From Aliarcobacter vitoriensis (GTDB taxonomy: Bacteria; Campylobacterota; Campylobacteria; Campylobacterales; Arcobacteraceae): a stretch of 64,000 nt of DNA. The stretch spans positions 62,001 to 126,000 of the forward strand of contig NZ_PDKB01000001.1 of the NCBI RefSeq assembly GCF_003316695.1, given 5' to 3'. The translations under genes and the position numbers were made by a program. Below, in pieces: positions 16,899 through 26,046 of the stretch. Within the stretch, counting starts at the first letter, position 1. Each line of letters opens with the position of its first letter. Below the pieces are notes generated by a model that ran no database searches, had not been told where the DNA came from, and saw only the letters and a program-made list of their open reading frames with translations.

Positions 16899-17920
16899 TT
16901 TTGTACTTCTATAGATTTTTTTACTCTATTTATAACTTCTTTAAAATAATTATGATTTTTATGACCTAATTTTAAATGATAATAAATATAAGCTATTCTA
17001 GTAGATTCATCTAAATTAAAATCTATATCTATACTATATTTTTGACTAGCTGATTTAAAACTTATTGCATTAAAACTATTTCCATATTTATTTATATCAT
17101 CTTTATTGAAACCAAGATATTCAAGATTATCTATTAGTTTTTGAAAGTATGTTTTGTTTTGGTTTTCAAATTCTCGCAAAGTAAGATTTTCATCTCTACT
17201 AAGCCCTAAAGTTAATATTAAAATATCATTTGATTTATATCTTAAAAGATTCATAATAGGCATTTCAAATATATCTTTAAATGTTTTTTCATAATTACTT
17301 AAATACACTTCTAAATTCTCAAAAATATCTTTTATATCTTTTAACTCAAGTAATTCTAAATTACTATTTTTAAACTTCTCTTTTATCTCTTTAATTGAAT
17401 TTTTATCAAAATATAAAGCTTTAAAATCATACTCAGGAAAATCATTCATAATTTGATTTATGTATTCTACAAACTCCTCATCTTCCAAATTCTCCTTTGT
17501 TGCTAAAAATCCTATACTATTTGGCTTGTACATACTTTTTAGCTCTTCACTTATTGTCTCATTTAAACTATGCATAAATTTTGCTTCATTAAATTTTTCA
17601 TGATTTTTATCTATCAAAGTATAAGGAGAGTTTAAAAGTTCATCTTGTGTATCATGATTTTTAAAAGATATTGTAGATTTTTGACCTATATATTTTGATG
17701 GTAAATTGTAATTAAAAGCTTGATTTTCTACATCATACATATCATCTATTTTTTCTATAGACTCATTTGCTATAATTGTATCTATTGGTTTATCATCTAA
17801 ATAAACATCTATTTTTTGTGTTTCACTATTTCCTATTTTTTTTGCAAAACCAAAAAATGAAAAATAATCTTTATTATGAACTACACCATAAGTTTTACCA
17901 ATTTGTATAGGGCTAGCCAT
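16895..17920 (-). CDS. unknown protein coupled to Maf
   Basis: A 341-residue protein I do not recognise. The first 100 residues (IGKTYGVVHNKDYFSFFGFA, then DVYLDDKPIDT) read like a beta-rich domain. The remainder is mixed alpha/beta with many lysines and acidic residues, no membrane segment and no known catalytic motif. It shares one base with the stop/start of the maf gene upstream and overlaps wecF by 4 bp, so it is translationally coupled to two glycosyltransferases. An accessory or substrate-binding role in glycosylation is a guess from position. Confidence 0.75.
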   Translation of the reverse strand: MASPIQIGKTYGVVHNKDYFSFFGFAKKIGNSETQKIDVYLDDKPIDTIIANESIEKIDDMYDVENQAFNYNLPSKYIGQKSTISFKNHDTQDELLNSPYTLIDKNHEKFNEAKFMHSLNETISEELKSMYKPNSIGFLATKENLEDEEFVEYINQIMNDFPEYDFKALYFDKNSIKEIKEKFKNSNLELLELKDIKDIFENLEVYLSNYEKTFKDIFEMPIMNLLRYKSNDILILTLGLSRDENLTLREFENQNKTYFQKLIDNLEYLGFNKDDINKYGNSFNAISFKSASQKYSIDIDFNLDESTRIAYIYYHLKLGHKNHNYFKEVINRVKKSIEVQK

Positions 17921-19797
17921 TATTTTCCTTCTATAAACTTAGTATCCATTTTATCGAAAATCCAATTAAAAGCATTCAAAACTTCATAAATCTGTTTTTG
18001 TAAAATTTTATTTGCAATGTCTTGATTTTTTAAAATATTTTCATATGGTAAAATAAGTTTAAAAAATCTATCTAAAATATTACAAATCATAGAATTTGGA
18101 TATTTCTCAAAAACTATTTTAAACTCTTGATGAAAGTTTCCTATTTTTATACTATTTAGTCTTTTTAGTATATTCTTTTCTTTTATTATCTCTTTTGTAT
18201 CAATCTCTTCTAAAATTTTTTTACTTGATTTTTCAATATCTTGTAAAAATTTTCTTTTAAAATTTTCTTTATCTATCTTTTCTAAGTTAACTTTTAGTTC
18301 TTCTACTTTTAAAGGAATGCAGCCTTTAAAATATGCTCCAGAACCTAGATTATAAACCTTTAAATACTCTTTATGTCTAAATATAATATCTTCAGCACTC
18401 TCTATCATCTCTAAATATTCTCTAAAAGTAGGTACTATTTCTTCAAGATTTCCTTTTACATAAACTATATCGTCTCTAAAATCTCCACTATCTTTTTCAT
18501 TTAGATTTAGTTTTTTACTTGATTTATGAGTTCCAATATGAGTTTTTCCATTTTTACTATCAACAGCTGCATCAATTCCCAAAAGATAAATCTCTTTTAC
18601 TCCAAGTCTAGCTAATATATCAATTCCGATATCTCCAACTGTCACACCACTTAAAAATCCATAGTTTGAAAATAGCTCTAAAGCATTTTGCATAAAAAAT
18701 ATTTTTGTATCTTTTAATTTTTCAAAAAGTTTATAATCTAACTTTATTGAAGCTAAAACTATAGAGTTTTTATACATTTCCTCATCTACATTAAATTGCT
18801 CAATCATTGGCTCTTTTTGACCATCAACAGCTAGAATAATATCTGGAATAATCTCTAAAATTCTAAGGTGTTTTAAAACAGCACTTGAAGCTACTATTAC
18901 AAATTTCTCTTGATTTAGATAGACCCACTCTAGATTTTTTGCCAAAGATACTCCAGCCCCTAAAAAAAGAACTCTTTTATTTTCAAATAAATTTTGATTT
19001 TGTGATAGATTTATAATACTTTTTTTCTTTTCAAAAAAGTAGTTATATCCTCTTTTTAGGCTAATTATGAAATCACTAAAAGGATAACGCATTTGAGAAC
19101 TATGAATAAAAATATTTTGTAACTCTTTTACTAAGAAAGAGTAATTTTCACCTGATAATTCAAAATGAATTAGATGATTTAATTCATATTTATCTTCTAA
19201 GAACTTTTTTGTGATATTTTCTAAACTGAAACTATCTTCGCTTATAGCAAAAAAAAGTTTTGAATTTTTACTTAAAGATTCATAATCACACAAAAATAAC
19301 GATAATCTAAAAATTTCAATATTTGGCTCGATTATTAAATAACTTTTTGCATTTAAACTATTATGAAAATCATTTAGATGGACTCCAAGTAAAGTTCCTA
19401 TAAATATAAATTTATTGATTTTTATCTCTATATTTTCAAACTTTTTTATATATTCATTTAAATATATATAACTATTTATCTCACCTTCATAATGATTTTT
19501 CTTTTTTAATTCTTCCATTTTTATAAGAGTAAAAGCATTTGAAAGTGAAAAGTTATTTACTCTATCTAAAGAGTCGCTAAAAGGCTCTTTTTTATATAAA
19601 TTTTGTTTTGTTTTTAAAACTAATAGTTTAAACTCATCATTTATAAACTCTAAAGAGTAATTTTGGATATTTTGTTTCTCAAAAAAAACTATTTTTTCAT
19701 AAATATTTATATGATACTTCTTTAAAAAATCTATATTTTTAAGATATATTTGACTTAAAGTCTGTTTTAACCCTTCTAGCTGTTTTTGTTTATCCAT
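17920..19797 (-). CDS. maf: Maf-family motility-associated glycosyltransferase
   Basis: This 625-residue protein belongs to the Maf (motility accessory factor, formerly DUF115) family, which transfers nonulosonic acids such as legionaminic or pseudaminic acid to flagellin. The central MptE-like domain shows KRVLFLGAGVSLAKNLEWV near residue 268, PDIILAVDGQKEP near 312 and EIYLLGIDAAVDSKNGKTH near 401. There is no signal or membrane segment, as expected for cytoplasmic flagellin glycosylation. It is the first gene of the long minus-strand cluster and diverges from legB, so the glycosyltransferase and the sugar pathway share a regulatory region. Confidence 0.92.
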   Translation of the reverse strand: MDKQKQLEGLKQTLSQIYLKNIDFLKKYHINIYEKIVFFEKQNIQNYSLEFINDEFKLLVLKTKQNLYKKEPFSDSLDRVNNFSLSNAFTLIKMEELKKKNHYEGEINSYIYLNEYIKKFENIEIKINKFIFIGTLLGVHLNDFHNSLNAKSYLIIEPNIEIFRLSLFLCDYESLSKNSKLFFAISEDSFSLENITKKFLEDKYELNHLIHFELSGENYSFLVKELQNIFIHSSQMRYPFSDFIISLKRGYNYFFEKKKSIINLSQNQNLFENKRVLFLGAGVSLAKNLEWVYLNQEKFVIVASSAVLKHLRILEIIPDIILAVDGQKEPMIEQFNVDEEMYKNSIVLASIKLDYKLFEKLKDTKIFFMQNALELFSNYGFLSGVTVGDIGIDILARLGVKEIYLLGIDAAVDSKNGKTHIGTHKSSKKLNLNEKDSGDFRDDIVYVKGNLEEIVPTFREYLEMIESAEDIIFRHKEYLKVYNLGSGAYFKGCIPLKVEELKVNLEKIDKENFKRKFLQDIEKSSKKILEEIDTKEIIKEKNILKRLNSIKIGNFHQEFKIVFEKYPNSMICNILDRFFKLILPYENILKNQDIANKILQKQIYEVLNAFNWIFDKMDTKFIEGK

Positions 19798-19844
19798 TTT
19801 TTTCTTTCAAGTTTTTGTGTAAGATTTTAGCAATATTTGTATAT

Positions 19845-19874
19845 ATTATAAATAAAGTATGTGTTACAATACAA
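19845..19874 (-). promoter_or_regulatory. candidate sigma-70 promoter for the minus-strand glycan cluster
   Basis: On the minus strand TTGTAT (19874-19869) and TATAAT (19850-19845) are separated by 18 bases, about 50 bases upstream of the maf start at 19797. It is the only good -35/-10 pair I found ahead of the 20-kb minus-strand run. The intergenic region is only 113 bp and is shared with legB. Confidence 0.5.
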
Positions 19875-19910
19875 TATAAAAAATGATTAATCTATTGTAG
19901 GAGAGTATAT

Positions 19911-21107
19911 TTGCAAATACTTAATATATTGAAACTAATCGGCAGAACAAAAGAACTTTTCTATGAAGATATAAACAATCATGAAAAAGAACTCTCAAAA
20001 ATAGTATCAAATTCAACTTTTTTAGTTATTGGAGGAGCTGGTTCAATAGGACAAGCCGTAACTAAAGAGATATTTAAAAGAAACCCTAAAAAACTTCATG
20101 TAGTAGATATTAGTGAAAATAATATGGTAGAGCTAGTTAGAGATATTAGAAGTAGTTTTGGATATATAGATGGGGATTTTCAAACTTTTGCACTTGATAT
20201 AGGAAGTAGCGAATATGATGCTTTTATAAAAGCTGATGGAAAGTATGATTATGTTTTAAATCTATCTGCACTTAAACATGTAAGGAGTGAAAAGGATCCA
20301 TTTACTCTTATGAGAATGATTGAAACAAATATTTTTAATACTGATAAAACTCTTCAACAATCAATAGAAAATGGGGTTAAAAAATATTTTTGTGTAAGTA
20401 CAGATAAAGCTGCAAACCCAGTGAATATGATGGGGGCAAGTAAAAGAATCATGGAAATGTTTGTGAACAGACATTCAAAACAAATAGATGTTTCTATGGC
20501 AAGATTTGCAAATGTTGCTTTTTCTGATGGTTCACTTCTTCATGGATTTGATCAAAGAATAAAAAAATCTCAACCAATAGTTGCTCCAAATGATATAAAA
20601 AGATATTTTGTAACTCCACAAGAAAGTGGTGAACTTTGTCTTATGTCTTGTATATTTGGTGAAAATAGAGATATTTTTTTCCCAAAACTAAGTGAAAATT
20701 TACATCTTATAACATTTTGCGAAATAGCTGTAAGATATTTAAAAAATCTTGGATATGAGCCATATTTATGTAAAGATGAAGATGAAGCTAGAGAATTAGC
20801 AAAAACTTTACCACAAGAAGGAAAATATCCTTGCTTATTTACATCAAGTGATACAACAGGCGAAAAAGATTTTGAAGAATTTTTTACCCATAAAGAAGTT
20901 TTAGATATGGAAAAATTTGAAAATCTAGGTATTATTAAAAATGAAGCCATTTATGATGAAAAGCTTTTAAATGAGTTTGAAAATATAATCAAAACTTATA
21001 AACAAAATTTACAATGGAGCAAAGATGATATTGTAAAAGAGTTTTTTAAACTAATACCAGATTTTGGACATAAAGAGACTGGAAAATATTTAGATTCAAA
21101 GATGTAA
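19911..21107 (+). CDS. legB: nucleotide-GlcNAc 4,6-dehydratase of the legionaminic acid pathway
   Basis: This 398-residue CapD/FlaA1-type dehydratase carries out the first committed step to legionaminic acid; in Campylobacter the substrate is GDP-GlcNAc. The Rossmann motif VIGGAGSIGQAV is near residue 39, ALKHVRSEKDP near 125, and the active-site segment STDKAANPVNMMGASKR has methionine where classical SDRs have tyrosine, as in PglF/FlaA1. The start is TTG at 19911 with AGGAGAG about 8 bases upstream. Upstream neighbour maf is divergent; legC follows after one base. Confidence 0.92.
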   Translation: MQILNILKLIGRTKELFYEDINNHEKELSKIVSNSTFLVIGGAGSIGQAVTKEIFKRNPKKLHVVDISENNMVELVRDIRSSFGYIDGDFQTFALDIGSSEYDAFIKADGKYDYVLNLSALKHVRSEKDPFTLMRMIETNIFNTDKTLQQSIENGVKKYFCVSTDKAANPVNMMGASKRIMEMFVNRHSKQIDVSMARFANVAFSDGSLLHGFDQRIKKSQPIVAPNDIKRYFVTPQESGELCLMSCIFGENRDIFFPKLSENLHLITFCEIAVRYLKNLGYEPYLCKDEDEARELAKTLPQEGKYPCLFTSSDTTGEKDFEEFFTHKEVLDMEKFENLGIIKNEAIYDEKLLNEFENIIKTYKQNLQWSKDDIVKEFFKLIPDFGHKETGKYLDSKM

Positions 21108-21108
21108 T

Positions 21109-22245
21109 ATGAAAAATATAATAGATTTTATAAAACAAACTTTTAAAACTGAAGAGTTTATACCTCTTCATGAACCACGATTTATTGGAAATGAGAAAAA
21201 ATATTTAAATGAGTGCATAGATAGTACATTTGTATCAAGTGTAGGAAAATATGTAGATAGATTTGAAAAAGATTTTGCATCATATGTTGGAGCTAAATAT
21301 GCAATAGCAACTGTAAATGGTACAGCAGCACTTCATATATCTTTGATATTGTCAAATGTTCAAAGAGATGATGAAGTTATCACTCAACCTCTTACTTTTA
21401 TCGCAACTTGCAATGCTATAAGCTATATTGGTGCAAAACCTGTATTTGTTGATGTGGATTTAGATACTTTAGGACTTAGTCCAAAATCACTAAAAAACTT
21501 TTTAGAAACAAATTGTGAGATAATAGAGAATATTTGTATAAATAAAATTACAAAAAGACAAATAAAAGCTTGTGTTCCTATGCATACTTTTGGACATCCG
21601 TGCAAAATAGATGAGATAAAAAATATTTGTGATAGGTGGAAAATTACTTTAGTTGAAGATGCAGCTGAAAGTTTAGGCTCGTTTTATAAAGATAAACATA
21701 CTGGAACTTTTGGAAAAATTGGGGCATTTAGTTTTAATGGAAATAAGATAATCACAAGTGGTGGTGGTGGAGTTATCGTAACTGATGATGAAGGTTTGGC
21801 TAAAAGAGCAAAGCATATCACAACAACAGCAAAAATTCCTCATCCATATGAGTATGTACACGACGAAACAGCATATAACTATCGGCTTCCAAACTTAAAT
21901 GCTGCACTTTTGGTAGCTCAAATGGAAAATTTAGATAAATTTTTAGCAAATAAAAGAGAGTTAGCAACTATTTATAAAGATTTTTTTGAAACTAAAAATG
22001 TAAAATTTGTAGAAGAACCTCAAAATTCAAACTCAAACTATTGGTTACAAGCTATAATTTTTGATGATGTTAAGCAAAGAGATGAATTTTTAGAGTTTTC
22101 AAATAAAAATAAAGTTATGACAAGACCTATTTGGAAACTTATGAATGAACTTGAAATGTACAAAAATTGCCAAAAAGATGATTTGAAAAATGCGAAATAT
22201 CTTGAAGAAAGAGTTGTAAATATTCCTAGTTCGGTGATTTTGTAA
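21109..22245 (+). CDS. legC: legionaminic acid pathway aminotransferase
   Basis: The 378-residue PLP aminotransferase has K213 in FSFNGNKIITSGGGG and D184 in LVEDAAE, and it belongs to the DegT family. In the leg pathway it aminates the 4-keto sugar made by LegB. The start HEPRFIGNEKKYLNECID and the VSSVGKYVDRFE segment are typical of LegC/PglE-like proteins. The stop overlaps the legH start by one base, and it follows legB by one base, so the first three steps are translated together. Confidence 0.93.
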   Translation: MKNIIDFIKQTFKTEEFIPLHEPRFIGNEKKYLNECIDSTFVSSVGKYVDRFEKDFASYVGAKYAIATVNGTAALHISLILSNVQRDDEVITQPLTFIATCNAISYIGAKPVFVDVDLDTLGLSPKSLKNFLETNCEIIENICINKITKRQIKACVPMHTFGHPCKIDEIKNICDRWKITLVEDAAESLGSFYKDKHTGTFGKIGAFSFNGNKIITSGGGGVIVTDDEGLAKRAKHITTTAKIPHPYEYVHDETAYNYRLPNLNAALLVAQMENLDKFLANKRELATIYKDFFETKNVKFVEEPQNSNSNYWLQAIIFDDVKQRDEFLEFSNKNKVMTRPIWKLMNELEMYKNCQKDDLKNAKYLEERVVNIPSSVIL

Positions 22246-22820
22246 TGAAAGAAAAAATTGTTCTTGTTGGTGGTGGTGGGCATTGTCATAGTGTTATTGA
22301 TGTTATTGAACAAGAGAACAAATACGAAATTATAGGAATAGTTGATATAAAAGAGAATATTGGAAAAAAAGTATTAGATTATGAAATAATTGCTTGTGAT
22401 GATGATTTGGAAAAGCTTTTTAAAAATTGTGAAAATGCTATTATTACAATAGGACATATAAAATCGAATAGTTTAAGAGTAAAACTTTTTGAAAAGCTTA
22501 AAAATATAGGTTTTAATTTACCAACCATTATTTCTCCACTTGCTTATGTCTCAAAATATTCTAAAATAGATGAAGGAACAGTTATTATGCATAATGTACT
22601 TGTAAATGCAAATTCAAAAATAGGTAAAAACTGTATAATAAACACAAAAGCTTTAATAGAACATGATTGTATAGTAGAAGATAATTGTCATATTTCAACT
22701 GCAAGTGTAATAAATGGTGGAGTTATTGTAAAAGAGAATACATTTTTTGGAAGTAATGCTACATCAAAACAAGAAGCTATAATATATAGCTTTATAAAAG
22801 CAGGGAGTTTAGTAAAATGA
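22245..22820 (+). CDS. legH: sugar O/N-acyltransferase of the leg pathway (PglD/NeuD-like)
   Basis: A 191-residue two-domain acyltransferase. The N-terminal nucleotide-sugar-binding Rossmann part starts VLVGGGGHCHSVIDVI, and the C-terminal left-handed beta-helix has hexapeptide turns with the base histidine in LIEHDCIVEDNCHIST. It is the expected acetyltransferase that N-acetylates the C4 amino group made by LegC. The C-terminus (AGSLVK) is slightly short compared with PglD. It overlaps legI by 4 bp. Confidence 0.9.
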   Translation: MKEKIVLVGGGGHCHSVIDVIEQENKYEIIGIVDIKENIGKKVLDYEIIACDDDLEKLFKNCENAIITIGHIKSNSLRVKLFEKLKNIGFNLPTIISPLAYVSKYSKIDEGTVIMHNVLVNANSKIGKNCIINTKALIEHDCIVEDNCHISTASVINGGVIVKENTFFGSNATSKQEAIIYSFIKAGSLVK

Positions 22821-23815
22821 AAAAAGTATTTATAATAGCAGAAGCTGGAGTAAATCATAATGGTTCAATTGAACTTGCTAAAAAATTAATAGATGTTGCA
22901 GTTGATAGTGGTGTAGATGCAGTAAAGTTTCAAACTTTTAAGTCTGAAAATCTTGTATCTAAAAATGCACAAAAAGCTGACTATCAAAAACAAACAACGG
23001 ATAAAGAAGAATCACAATTTGAGATGATAAAGAAGCTTGAACTTGATGTAAATACTCATAAAGAACTTATATCTTACTGCAAAAATAAAAATATTATGTT
23101 TTTGTCAACTCCATTTGATCATGATAGCATAGACCTTTTGAGTGATTTAGGACTTGAAATATTTAAGATACCAAGTGGTGAGATAACAAATCTACCATAT
23201 TTAAGACATCTTGGAAAGCTAAATAAAAAAGTTATACTTTCAACTGGTATGGCAGATATTGGAGAAATAGAAGATGCTATGGATATTTTGATAAATTCAG
23301 GAACAAAAAAAGAAAACATCATAGTTTTACATGCAAATACAGAATATCCGACACCTATGGAAGATGTAAATCTAAAAGCTATGTTTACTATTGGAAATAC
23401 TTTTGATGTTCCTTTTGGATATAGTGACCATACTTTAGGAATAGAAGTTCCAACAGCAGCTGTTGCTTTGGGAGCAACTGTTATTGAAAAACATTTTACT
23501 TTAGATAAAACTATGGAAGGACCAGACCATAAAGCTTCTTTAGAACCAGATGAACTAAAAGCCATGGTAAAAGCTATACGAAATATAGAAAAGGCTTTAG
23601 GAAATAGTGTAAAAAAACCAAGTGCAAGTGAAACAAAAAACAAACCAATAGCTAGAAAATCAATAGTTGCAAAAACAGATATAAAAAAAGGTGAAATTTT
23701 AAGTGAAAATAATCTTGCAATAAAAAGACCAGGGAATGGCATAAATCCTATGCGATGGGATGAAATATTAGGAACGGTTGCAACTAAAGATTATAAAGAA
23801 GATGAATTGATATGA
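22817..23815 (+). CDS. legI: N,N'-diacetyllegionaminate synthase (NeuB family)
   Basis: The 332-residue protein is a sialic acid synthase homologue that condenses the 6-deoxy-hexosamine with phosphoenolpyruvate. FIIAEAGVNHNGSIELAK is at the start, DAVKFQTF near residue 35, STGMADIGEIEDAM near 141, and GYSDHTLGIEVP near 199. KHFTLDKTMEGPDH near 225 is the barrel region. A short C-terminal SAF-type (antifreeze-like) domain follows from about 275. It overlaps its neighbours on both sides by 4 bp, as expected for a tightly coupled operon. Confidence 0.94.
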   Translation: MKKVFIIAEAGVNHNGSIELAKKLIDVAVDSGVDAVKFQTFKSENLVSKNAQKADYQKQTTDKEESQFEMIKKLELDVNTHKELISYCKNKNIMFLSTPFDHDSIDLLSDLGLEIFKIPSGEITNLPYLRHLGKLNKKVILSTGMADIGEIEDAMDILINSGTKKENIIVLHANTEYPTPMEDVNLKAMFTIGNTFDVPFGYSDHTLGIEVPTAAVALGATVIEKHFTLDKTMEGPDHKASLEPDELKAMVKAIRNIEKALGNSVKKPSASETKNKPIARKSIVAKTDIKKGEILSENNLAIKRPGNGINPMRWDEILGTVATKDYKEDELI

Positions 23816-24966
23816 AAATTTGTGTAGTAACAGGAACAAGAGCTGAATATGGATTACTTTATTGGCTAGTGAAAGAAATTGAAGCCGATAAAGATTTAGA
23901 ACTTCAACTTATAGTTACAGGTATGCATTTAAGCCCAGAGTTTGGATTAACTTATAAAGAAATAGAAAAAGAATTCAAAATAGATAAAAAAATAGAGATG
24001 CTTTTATCTTCTGATACTTCAGTTGGTGTTTCAAAATCTATGGGTTTAGCTCAAATATCTTTTGCAGAGGCTTATGATGAACTAAAGCCAGATATTGTAG
24101 TGGTTTTAGGCGATAGATATGAGATATTTAGTGCAACAAGTGCTGCTATGATTTCAAGAATACCAATAGCTCATTTACATGGTGGAGAGACAACAGAAGG
24201 TGCTTTTGATGAGTCTATAAGACATAGTATAACAAAGATGAGCCACTTGCACTTTGTAGCAACACAAGAGTATAAAAATAGAGTTATTCAACTTGGAGAA
24301 AATCCTTCTAGAGTTTTTAATGTAGGTGGAATGGGGATAGAAAATATAAAAAGATTAGAACTCTTGTGTAAAGATGAATTTGAGAAATCTATTGATTTTC
24401 AATTAAATAAAAAAAATATCTTAGTTACCTTTCATCCTGTAACTTTAGAAAATAGTACAGCAAAAGAACAATTTTCTGAATTATTAAATGCAATTGATGA
24501 ATTAGAAGATACAAATATAATTTTTACAAAAGCAAATAGTGATACAGATGGAAGAATAATAAACCAAATGATTGATAAATATGTATCTAACAACTCTCAT
24601 AAATCAGTTTGTTTTACTTCTTTGGGACAATTAAGATATTTAAGTGCTTTACAATATGTAGATGCTGTGCTTGGAAATAGTTCTAGTGGATTAGCAGAAG
24701 CACCAAGTTTTAAAATAGGTACAATAAATATTGGAGATAGACAAAAAGGAAGGATAAAAGCTTCTAGCATTGTTGATTGTGAACCAAATAAAAACTCTAT
24801 TTTAGAAGCAGTTAAAAAACTTTATTCAAAAGAGTTTCAGGAAGGACTAAAAGATACAATAAATCCATATGGTGATGGATGTTCAAGTAAAAAGATAATA
24901 GAAGTGATTAAAAATGTAAATTTGAATCATATACTAAAAAAATCTTTTTATGATTTAAGAGATTAA
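23812..24966 (+). CDS. legG: hydrolysing 2-epimerase of the leg pathway (NeuC family)
   Basis: A 384-residue UDP-GlcNAc 2-epimerase-type protein that releases the nucleotide and inverts C2, giving the free sugar for LegI. Motifs are VTGTRAEYGLLYWL (3-18), DIVVVLGDRYEIFSA near 95, HLHGGETTEGAFDESIRHS near 119 and GNSSSGLAEAP near 288. These include the conserved active-site acidic and histidine residues of NeuC. The product assignment rests on the operon around it. One base separates it from ptmE. Confidence 0.94.
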   Translation: MKICVVTGTRAEYGLLYWLVKEIEADKDLELQLIVTGMHLSPEFGLTYKEIEKEFKIDKKIEMLLSSDTSVGVSKSMGLAQISFAEAYDELKPDIVVVLGDRYEIFSATSAAMISRIPIAHLHGGETTEGAFDESIRHSITKMSHLHFVATQEYKNRVIQLGENPSRVFNVGGMGIENIKRLELLCKDEFEKSIDFQLNKKNILVTFHPVTLENSTAKEQFSELLNAIDELEDTNIIFTKANSDTDGRIINQMIDKYVSNNSHKSVCFTSLGQLRYLSALQYVDAVLGNSSSGLAEAPSFKIGTINIGDRQKGRIKASSIVDCEPNKNSILEAVKKLYSKEFQEGLKDTINPYGDGCSSKKIIEVIKNVNLNHILKKSFYDLRD

Positions 24967-24967
24967 T

Positions 24968-26020
24968 ATGAAAAATATAGAAAACATAAAATTAAGAGAA
25001 AATTCAACAATAAAAGAAGCTTTAGAAATAATTGATAAAGGTTCTATGCAAATAGCTTTGGTTGTAGATAAAGATGATAAATTAATAGGAACTTTAACTG
25101 ATGGAGATATAAGAAGAGGTCTTTTAAAAGGTTTTGATTTAAATAGTTCTATTGAAGATATTATTTTTAAAAAACCTACTATTGCAACAATAAGTGATAC
25201 AAAAGAAGATATTTTAAAACTTGCTTTGAGTAAAAAACTTCATCAAATTCCAATCATAGATGAAAATAATAGATTGGTAGGCATTAAAGAAATAGATGAA
25301 CTTATAAAACCAAAAAATAAGACTAATAAAGTAGTTTTAATGGTAGGAGGACTTGGAACAAGACTTCGACCTCTTACAGAAACCACTCCAAAACCTATGT
25401 TAAAAGTAGGAAATAAACCAATACTTCAAACTATTGTAGAAAAATTTGCAGAGTATGGATATACAAATATTATAATGTGTGTAAACTATAAATCTCATAT
25501 TATTCAAGATTATTTTGGAGATGGAAGTGATTTTGGAGTAAAAATAGAGTATGTTTTAGAAGATCAAAGAATGGGAACTGCAGGAGCTTTGAGTTTACTA
25601 ACGCAGAAACCAATAGAGCCTTTTTTTGTTATGAATGGAGATCTACTTACAAATGTAAATTTTGAACATTTACATAACTATCATATTGCAACAAATTCTA
25701 TTGGAACAATGTGTGTTCGAGAATATGATTTTCAAGTACCTTATGGAGTTGTAAATATAAAAGATAGCAAAATAGTATCTATTGAAGAAAAACCTATTCA
25801 TAAGTTTTTTGTGAGTGCAGGTATATATATACTTTCACCTAAAGTTTTGGATTATATACCACAAAATCAGTTTTATGATATGCCAACATTGTTTGAGACA
25901 ATTATACGTTTGAATGAAAATACGTTATCATTTCCACTCAGGGAATACTGGCTTGATATTGGAAGAATTGAAGAATATGAAAAAGCTAATAAAGAATATA
26001 GTGAAATCTTTGAACTTTAA
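24968..26020 (+). CDS. ptmE: glucosamine-1-phosphate guanylyltransferase with CBS domains
   Basis: The 350-residue protein has two CBS motifs (about 7-115) followed by a nucleotidyltransferase domain with MVGGLGTRLRPLTETTPKPM from about residue 122 and FVMNGDLLTNVNFEHL near 220. This domain order is that of Campylobacter PtmE, which makes a GDP-sugar for legionaminic acid synthesis, so it provides the GDP-linked start of the pathway. Regulation through the CBS domains by an adenosine nucleotide is possible. It is followed by a 26-bp gap with a good ribosome-binding site for the next gene. Confidence 0.85.
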   Translation: MKNIENIKLRENSTIKEALEIIDKGSMQIALVVDKDDKLIGTLTDGDIRRGLLKGFDLNSSIEDIIFKKPTIATISDTKEDILKLALSKKLHQIPIIDENNRLVGIKEIDELIKPKNKTNKVVLMVGGLGTRLRPLTETTPKPMLKVGNKPILQTIVEKFAEYGYTNIIMCVNYKSHIIQDYFGDGSDFGVKIEYVLEDQRMGTAGALSLLTQKPIEPFFVMNGDLLTNVNFEHLHNYHIATNSIGTMCVREYDFQVPYGVVNIKDSKIVSIEEKPIHKFFVSAGIYILSPKVLDYIPQNQFYDMPTLFETIIRLNENTLSFPLREYWLDIGRIEEYEKANKEYSEIFEL

Positions 26021-26046
26021 TTAATATATAACAAGGAGAATTAAAT

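Noticed and set aside
20570-20950. 126-codon minus-strand frame
   Set aside because: Antisense to legB, with low-complexity Ser/Phe-rich translation; no ribosome-binding site noticed.
23119-23742. 207-codon open frame on the minus strand
   Set aside because: It lies wholly opposite legI, whose protein is clearly real, and its translation has no recognisable motif. It is a shadow of AT-rich coding sequence.
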